DNA of 64,000 bases from the NCBI GenBank assembly GCA_010093485.1, contig MU001505.1, positions 1,558,809-1,622,808 on the forward strand. The letters are read 5' to 3'. The translations under genes and the position numbers were made by a program. This document shows positions 58,198 to 64,000 of this stretch, in pieces. A model generated the notes under the pieces. The model searched no databases. It was not told where the DNA came from and saw only the letters and a list, made by a program, of their open reading frames with translations. How positions within the stretch are numbered: the stretch's first letter is position 1; the number at the start of each line of letters is the position of its first letter. Source of the stretch: Karstenula rhodostoma CBS 690.94. Its lineage: Eukaryota; Ascomycota; Dothideomycetes; Pleosporales; Didymosphaeriaceae.

Positions 58198-58228
58198 GCT
58201 CCTTACGGCTCCTTACGGCTCCTTACGA
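58198..58228 (+). repeat. ctccttacgg tandem repeat
   Basis: Three adjacent units just upstream of the beta-lactamase-fold gene. Confidence 0.85.
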
Positions 58229-58281
58229 ATCTTTAGCTCTACGTCAACCCAACCCCTCATTTGATTTTCCAGTACTCCGTC

Positions 58282-59777
58282 ATGGCTACCGCGTTTGAAA
58301 AAAGGCTCGTTGAGCTGCAAGAAGCTGGAACACTGCCTGGAGGCGTTTACATCGCTGCGGATGCTTCTGGTAGGTTTTCCTTGCGTTGCCGTGCTCATGT
58401 TTTCTTTCGTCCTGTTGAGACTCGTCTCGTCCGCTATTCCAAATTTCCCACCTCACTCTGACCTCGCCCGGGCGAATTCACTTACACGCACCAATTCGGC
58501 GTGTCTACCATCTCGCCAACGGTCGACCCCAAGCCTGCTTTCACGCCAGACACCCGATTGGTCGTCGCCTCATGCACGAAGCTAGCCACCGCCGTCGCGG
58601 TGATGAAGGTCGTGGAAGAAGGCAAGGTCGCCTTGGACGAGGACCTTCGTAAAAGTCTCCTCCCCGAGCTGGACGAGCTCCAGGTCATCGAGAGCGTCGA
58701 CCAGAATGGCGTTCCCACCCTGAAGCCCAACGACCATCCCATCACTTTGCGATATCTTCTCACCCATACTTCCGGTCTCGGCTACGATCTTGTAGACCCG
58801 CCGTTGATCGCGTGGCGTGCCCACACTGGTGCGCTCCCATGGACCGGGCCTACCATCCCAGCGCGGATGTCTGTACCGCTTCAGTTTGCTCCTGGGACAG
58901 GCTGGCGGTACGGCGTTGGAGCGGACTGGGCTGGTCTTGCTGTGGAGCGCGCAAGCGGGCAAGAACTGGACGAGTTTCTGGAAGAAAATGTGTGGAGGAA
59001 ATTGGGGATTACTAAAGCCACTTTTTGGAGGCGCAAAATACAGCAAGAGCAAGCTGCCTCGGGCCGCAAGGTGGAAGGCGAGTGGGCCGAGGAAGCCATG
59101 TTGATTCCGCCACAGGCAGCTGGCGGTGCAGGTGGTGGGCTGGACATGGGCGTGGCGACTACTTCGGACGCCCTCCCGGTTGCGATCCCACTGCAGGGGT
59201 TTGACATGCTTGGCGGACTGGAAAAGCCGTGTGGTGGAGGTGGGCTGTCTTGCACCGCGGCAGAGTACCTCGCTTTTCTCAGGGCTGTTCTTACTAAGGA
59301 TCCGAGCGTGTTGAGCGAGAAGTCCTGGGATGAGCTGCTCGTGCCTCAAGTGGGCGAGGGGAGACCAATCGGCATAGAAGCCTGGGACAGCCTGAACAAA
59401 ACGCTCAAGGAAGACGATCAAGCGGACGTCAATTGCGGGATGAACGTGCCGAGGGACGTGAACAAGAGCCTGAGCTTGGGAGGTCTGCTGAGCGATGACG
59501 CGTTCGAGCTCGGTAACGGGACGAGCGTTAGCAAAGGCGCTGTGTTTTGGGGGGGTATGACGGGGATGGAATGGGTAAGTTCAAGATCCAACATTGGTAT
59601 GCGAGGTGCGCTGACAGTTTCATGTAGTTTGTCGATCGCGAAAACGGTCTGTGTGGCCTGGCGGCTCCGCAAGTTTTCACATTTGGTCAACGCCCCATCC
59701 ATGACCTGAATGCACTTTGGCTTCGGCAGATCTTCAAGTGGCACCGCGACCACAAGGATAAAGCCGTATCTGCATAG
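58282..59777 (+). CDS. Beta-lactamase-fold esterase/transesterase (LovD-like), possibly splice-defective
   Basis: Three exons expected: 58282-58369 (MATAFEKRLVELQEAG...AADAS), about 58470-59574, and 59628-59777. The nucleophile motif SxxK is SCTK (in LVVASCTKLATAVAVMKVVE), followed by LRYLLTHTSGLGYD, FAPGTGWRYGVGADWAGLAVE (Tyr of the YxN-like triad region), and the closing FWGGMTGMEW/FVDRENGLCGLAAPQ across intron 2. This is the class C beta-lactamase/LovD family, which moves or hydrolyses acyl groups in secondary metabolism. Intron 1 has a donor (TCTG/GTAGGT) but there is no AG where frame requires it (near cgcccgg/gcgaattc). The gene is therefore either spliced at a non-AG site, mis-sequenced by one base, or recently inactivated. 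No polyketide synthase is nearby. Confidence 0.8.
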
Positions 59778-60277
59778 TTGGAGCAAGAGTAAAGCCGTAT
59801 CGACGTGGTAAAGACAAGGATAGAATGTAGTTACACGCGAATACGAGTATGCAGCGCATCCGGTTGGTAAACACGAGCATGAAGCCGCATGAGAATGGTG
59901 TAGGGAATACGAGTTTACCACTGCAGTGTCACAAGTACCTTCAGTCTCTGGTGATGCAAGCGCAGTCATTGTACATTTTTTGGCTGACATGTGGGGATCC
60001 TGGAGTCGTGGAAGACAATAGGGAGGCGCCCGCGAGGAGGAGGGAGTGTTAGGGTAATTAGTAGGGTGAGTCACGTGTAACCGTAGCTCTGGGATTATTG
60101 TCGCCTCAACCATCTCAACACTCAACCACCATGGACAGGACAAATTCATTTTTTGGCTGATCACCATTGGCACAAATATAATCAAGGAAATGCACAGATT
60201 GAGGACGTATTTAATTTTTGACATTTCAAACATATATCGTGTACTAACTAACAACGCATCGTTTCACCCTCGACATT
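59778..60277. other. Convergent intergenic region with a short dispersed element
   Basis: Lies between the stops of the beta-lactamase-fold gene and the SAT4-like gene; the element at 59988-60146 occupies its middle. Confidence 0.5.
59988..60146. mobile_element. Short dispersed element, copy B (SINE- or MITE-like)
   Basis: About 150 bases matching 18964-19117. It is enclosed by a perfect 14-base direct repeat cattttttggctga at 59974-59987 and 60147-60160. Relative to copy A nearly all differences are G to A or C to T (for example gttagggtaattagtaggg), a RIP-like direction. A 3-base deletion is also present. Confidence 0.72.
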
Positions 60278-61553
60278 CTAGCGGCGCTCTACGTCCCAAG
60301 TGCTGGTAATGTGGATTATCTTTCCCTCGTGGGCTTTGTCAGGCTGCTCCAAAGCGTCCATGTTGAATGAACCAGTATCGTTGATAGGCCTGGTAAGAGA
60401 GTCTGACCGATCGAGGCCGCCCGCGATGGGGGAGTATTTGCGGGTACTTCCAATCGTGCGAGGCTTACTGTCATTCGTGTAGTCCGTGTCGTTGAGCAGA
60501 GACTTCCTGGTGCCAGTGAAGACGCTCGTAATCTGGCTCATGGCTGGGCGAAGCACAGGCAGGCAAGCCAGAATTATACCGAGGAGCGGCTCCAGGATGG
60601 TGAAGAAGAAGATGTGCGACGAGGTGTAGGTGGTGTCCAGCGGGACCAGGTCCTTAATCAAGATGATACGGGCAATGGTGATTACGCAAATGCTAAGGCG
60701 ATGTGAGCTTGGCGTCCAAGCAACTTTCCATGTGTCAACTTACATGATACCCAGCGCGAAGATGCCGGTGATTTCAATCTTCTTCGCCTTCTTCAACCGG
60801 AGCTTGGCGAGGATGGGAACAGGAGCAAGGGCTACGGCGATGTCGAGCAGCAAGTTGATAATGTGTGCGCTCAGGTAGGCCTGTGTGGCATTGCCACATT
60901 TGCCTCCGGGTATCGTCGGGTTCCAGGCAAATGCCAAAGGCCTGCAGTAAAGCATTCCGCTAAGCGTTACTCCGACGAACCAGGCAGATTGGAGGCCGAG
61001 GATGATCCAGCAAATGATGCGGAAAGTACGGTTGATAGCGAATATTTTAATGTAGAGCAGTAGGATGGAAATCTTGACTGCACTGATGGCAGCGCCCCAA
61101 ACGGGAGAGTTGGCGACATAGATCTAAAAGCATGTCAGGCTCTCTGGTCTGATCTGCGGAGCAGTCTTCTTACCTTGCCGAAGTTTACCAGTTGGACAGC
61201 AGGGTCTGAGAGGAGCGCGGCATGCTGTCCGAGACCACCCATGACAGTCGCAAGTATGAGGAGGACCACAAGGCCCGTGGAGAACAGCTTGGAGACTGTC
61301 AGCTTGTTCGTGATGGAACACGGGGCAATGGATATACCAACGCAACCAAAATAGCCCAGTCATGGTCCGCAAGCTTCTGCTTCCGACTGAGGCGAAGCGA
61401 CCAGATGCGAAGCGCAACAGCAGTGACTGCGAAAGCCTCGAAGACGATGGCCAGAGCCACAGGCCACACGGCACGAGCGTGCTCGTACCACTCGGTGTGA
61501 GGAGGGAGCTGCGACATGGCGCCACTCGCTCCAGCGCTGGAAGAGTCGGGCAT
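60278..61553 (-). CDS. SAT4/PTH11-related rhodopsin-domain integral membrane protein
   Basis: Four exons: 61553-61338, 61302-61174, 61123-60744 and 60692-60278, giving 379 residues. Seven hydrophobic spans can be seen, including AVWPVALAIVFEAFAVTAVAL, KLFSTGLVVLLILATVMGGLG, AAISAVKISILLLYIKIF, ICWIILGLQSAWFVGVTLSG, AHIINLLLDIAVALAPVPIL, ITGIFALGII and SSHIFFFTILEPLLGIILACLPVL. The motif RTFRIICW, CRPLAFAWNP and the closing LRPAMSQI are typical of the fungal SAT4 domain family, some members of which act as PTH11-like receptors. The cytoplasmic tail is Ser/Thr-rich. Intron 1 as modelled is only 35 bases (GTATAT...ACAAG), shorter than usual; the alternative CAG acceptor breaks frame. Confidence 0.85.
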
Positions 61554-62866
61554 ATTGGATTGCTCGCAAACAACAGGAGTGGAGAGAAGCGTGCGTCCAA
61601 ATGGAAAGCAAATAGCGGGGCAGTGCATGGGATCGTGAGATCGTGAGATCGTGTGTGGGAAGGAATGGCGCACGAACGACTGAACTGTTGGAACACAGTA
61701 ACTTATTATCATAGGCTACAGCAAGACCTCGCATGCATACAAACCCACCGGAGATGATTGTGGCGCTGCTTCCCCTGCCCCCGTGTGCCCAAAAATGCAA
61801 CCCCGAATTATCGCGACCGGGGTGGGGCATGCTGGGTATGCAGCAAGCAAGGTGTAATGTGTACCCCAGGTCGCTGACTCTACTAAGCACTCAAGGCACT
61901 TTGCGTGACGCTGTCATCTATATATGACTTTGTTGACGCCACCAAGCTGGAACATGGTGTAGTCGCATTGCGCAATGAGCAACGAATGAGCAATGGCGCC
62001 CCGTCGACCACAGCGACCACACGCACGGTTTCGCACGCGCAAGCAGTGGGTGAGCCACGTGGGAGGCACTGCCTGTTTGCATGCTCCGAGTAAAATCTAC
62101 TACCACACTTGGCGACAGTGGCGAAGGTCGACTTCTAGGCTTCTAGGTGCAGTGCAATGGGTACGTTTCCCAAACAAGTCCGAGACGCTTCGGTATTCAT
62201 ATTCATCGCACGAAAGCAAGTAAGCGCCCGTATGCTGAGAAGGGCAGCTGGCATGCACCAACTGCCGGACGACAAGCACCTATCGTGTTAGCCTCGTTGC
62301 GAACCCTGCTCTACATGCCGGCAAGTGCGTTAGATGCGTTAGGTGCGTTGGGGCCAATACTGCCCCCTGCACCTGTGAATAGCTGCGCACGTGCCCGTCG
62401 GCGGTGTGGGGGTGATGGTTGCCGAGGTCGGGCCTTGCAGGCATCGCTCGTACCGCCGTGCAGCACGCACGCTACCGTAGCCAGGAATCAGATCCTGCAG
62501 CCTGCAGCACCGAACGACAAAGCCATCCACAGAGGCCGATACCAATTTCCATGAGCTGCCATTGTTTTTCCACCGGCGCGCGAGATGTGATACGACGAGA
62601 TCGGAGATCGGAGATTGGTGAAGCGCCGCTGGGTAGCGGGACTGGGGTTTGGACAAGCCGTTTTCCAAATTCCTAGAGCGATGACGATCACGTGAGCATC
62701 CCGCGTACAGGCCAATGCCCAGGTGCCCGGTTCGATGTCGAAATACCTTCTCTCGGCTATCTGTTCAGTGCCTTCAATCAAGGTGGCATAGCTCCTTTAC
62801 TTTCTGCTACTTTCCTGCCTTTGCTTCGTCTTTGCGTCTTTCTCCGAACGCCCTTGGCCAGACAAA
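61554..62866. other. Divergent intergenic region
   Basis: 1.3 kb between the SAT4-like gene (-) and the hydrolase gene (+). A gatcgtgagatcgtgagatcgtg short tandem lies at 61632-61654. No gene is seen. Confidence 0.45.
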
Positions 62867-63987
62867 ATGGGCCTCAGTGAACAGGATGTCGAATTCAAGG
62901 CCCTCGATGGAACGGTCCTTCGCGGGACACTGTATCCTACAAGCGACCGAGGACCGGCCATAGTCATGTCGCCAGGAGTAAGTCAGAGGCATGCACGTAA
63001 TGTTGGTCGCGATCGATGGTTCATCTTGGAGCATGGAGCTCATAGCGCCAACGTCCTACCTTGTGCTTTCTTTCCCCACACATACCGTCTTTTGGGTAGC
63101 GACCGACGGATCACGTCTGTGCTTGGTTTTCTGATTGTTAACACGAACCACGAAACGTCTGTGCTTCAGCTAACATCCTTTGCGCGCAGTTCAACTGCGT
63201 CAAGGAAATGCTTGGCCTGCCCGATGCTGCAGCGCGTTTCCAATCGGCAGGCTACACGGTGCTTCTCTATGATCCGCGCACCACGGGTCTCTCGGGCGGC
63301 GAGCCTCGCAATGACATCGACCCCATCGCCCAGGTCGGCGACTACTCCGACGCCATCACCTACATCAGCACGCTTCCCTCGGTGAACCCTTCAGAGGTTT
63401 TCATCTGGGGCATGTCCTTCTCGGCTGCCGTGGGCCTTTGCGTTGCCGCTCTCGACCCCCGCGCCAAGGGCATCATCGCCGTGTGCCCGTTGACAGACTT
63501 CACGTACACGGAGGAAAAGCTGCCCATGGTCCTGAAGAAATGCGCCCAGGACCGCGCCAGCCAGGTCGCAGGGAACGATCCGTTTTATCTTCCCATGCTG
63601 GACGCGCAGGGCCGCAACCCTGCGGGCTTCGGCGTCGGCGTGGACAGCGAGCAATACTCGAAGATTGTCGAGGCCGGGAAAGAGATCGCGCCCAGACATG
63701 TGAACCGGACAACCGTGCAGACGTACTATCGCATGGTTTTGTGGCAGCCGTTCGGGCTGTGGAGGATGATCAAAACTCTGCCTGTGCTATTCGTTGTGCC
63801 GGAGCTGGACAGGTTGAGCCCGGCGGAAAGACAGTTGGGGCACTGGGACTCGTTGAGCTGCCCGAAAAGTAAGGTCGTGGTGCCAGGTGTGGGGCATATG
63901 GAGATAATGGAGGGCGACCACGTGGATGGGATAATGACTGAGATGGAGAAGTTCCTGCGGGATGTCTTGGCGGGCACAGTACAGTGA
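62867..63987 (+). CDS. Alpha/beta hydrolase (DltE/X-Pro-peptidase-like; polyketide-transferase af380 type)
   Basis: Two exons (62867-62977 and 63190-63987) encode 302 residues; the 212-base intron is long for this window. The fold is clear: GLSEQDVEFKALDGTVLRG, IVMSPG/FNCVKEMLGLPDAAARF across the intron, LLYDPRTTGLSGGEPRNDID, nucleophile elbow WGMSFSAAVGL with Ser, PVLFVVPELDRLSP carrying the acidic residue, and catalytic His in PGVGHMEIMEG. The closest family I know is the fungal hydrolase group that includes polyketide transferases of secondary metabolite clusters and general acyl hydrolases. The stop is 20 bases before the window end, so the gene looks complete. Confidence 0.9.
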
Positions 63988-64000
63988 AACAGAAGGACGC

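Larger units (their letters stand above)
56734..58281. other. Flank with direct repeats and a broken frame
   Basis: Contains a 44-base direct repeat pair (56773-56815 and 57972-58015), the pseudogene at 57268-57794, and a ctccttacgg tandem at 58198-58228. No intact gene is seen. Confidence 0.45.

Noticed and set aside
59418..60254. Minus-strand frame of 278 codons
   Set aside because: It runs across the short dispersed element and the antisense of the last exons of the beta-lactamase-fold gene; no domain is visible.

Overview
This window reads as nuclear DNA of a filamentous ascomycete (Pezizomycotina; Dothideomycetes is my best guess, by inference only). The genes are split by short introns, mostly 47-80 bases, with GT...AG ends and CTAAC/CTGAC-like branch sites. 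The content is typical of such fungi: a Zn2Cys6 regulator, a SAT4/PTH11-like membrane protein, a GH92 mannosidase, an intradiol dioxygenase-like secreted protein and a DUF3984 protein. One block of about 8 kb is an LTR retrotransposon reduced to very AT-rich sequence in the manner of repeat-induced point mutation (RIP).

Layout. 0.4-5 kb holds two housekeeping genes, methionine aminopeptidase 2 (+) and the U3 snoRNP protein Mpp10 (-). 5.5-5.9 kb has a small secreted protein (-). 6.7-9.8 kb is a decayed accessory patch: a PigL_N/STAND-N-terminal-type protein and an aldoxime dehydratase, both on the minus strand and both interrupted by in-frame stops that single C-to-T changes would explain. 11-17.5 kb has a Pro/Gln-rich conserved fungal protein (+), a Dabb protein (-), a 2OG-Fe(II) oxygenase (+) and a six-exon GH92 gene with a GC-AG intron (-). 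17.5-21.4 kb is gene-poor and carries one copy of a short dispersed element. 21.4-28.5 kb has a Zn2Cys6 factor (+), a CCCH zinc-finger protein bracketed by 76-base direct repeats (+), a Siw14-type phosphatase (-) and a DUF3984 protein (+). 30.3-38.5 kb has GPI10 (-) and a large CaMKK/Sak1-like kinase (+), separated by simple repeats. 38.5-42 kb is intergenic, with microsatellites and a degenerate interstitial telomere-like repeat. 42-45.6 kb has the dioxygenase-like protein (+), a rhodanese (-) and a SET protein (-).

48.3-56.5 kb is a complete but dead chromovirus (Metaviridae/Ty3-gypsy): 246-base LTRs, a CTTAT/CTCAT target duplication in which one copy carries the C-to-T change, zinc knuckle, protease, RT, RNase H, integrase and chromodomain remnants, and a 10-base assembly gap in a 46-base tandem repeat. 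To its right lie two further broken reading frames, then a LovD-like beta-lactamase-fold gene whose first intron has no AG acceptor (+), a SAT4-family membrane protein (-), and an alpha/beta hydrolase (+) at the window end.

No operon-like logic or biosynthetic cluster is evident. The main biological theme is genome defence and decay: RIP-type transitions in the retrotransposon, in a roughly 150-base SINE-like repeat with its own target-site duplications (about 18.96 and 59.99 kb), and apparently in single-copy accessory genes.
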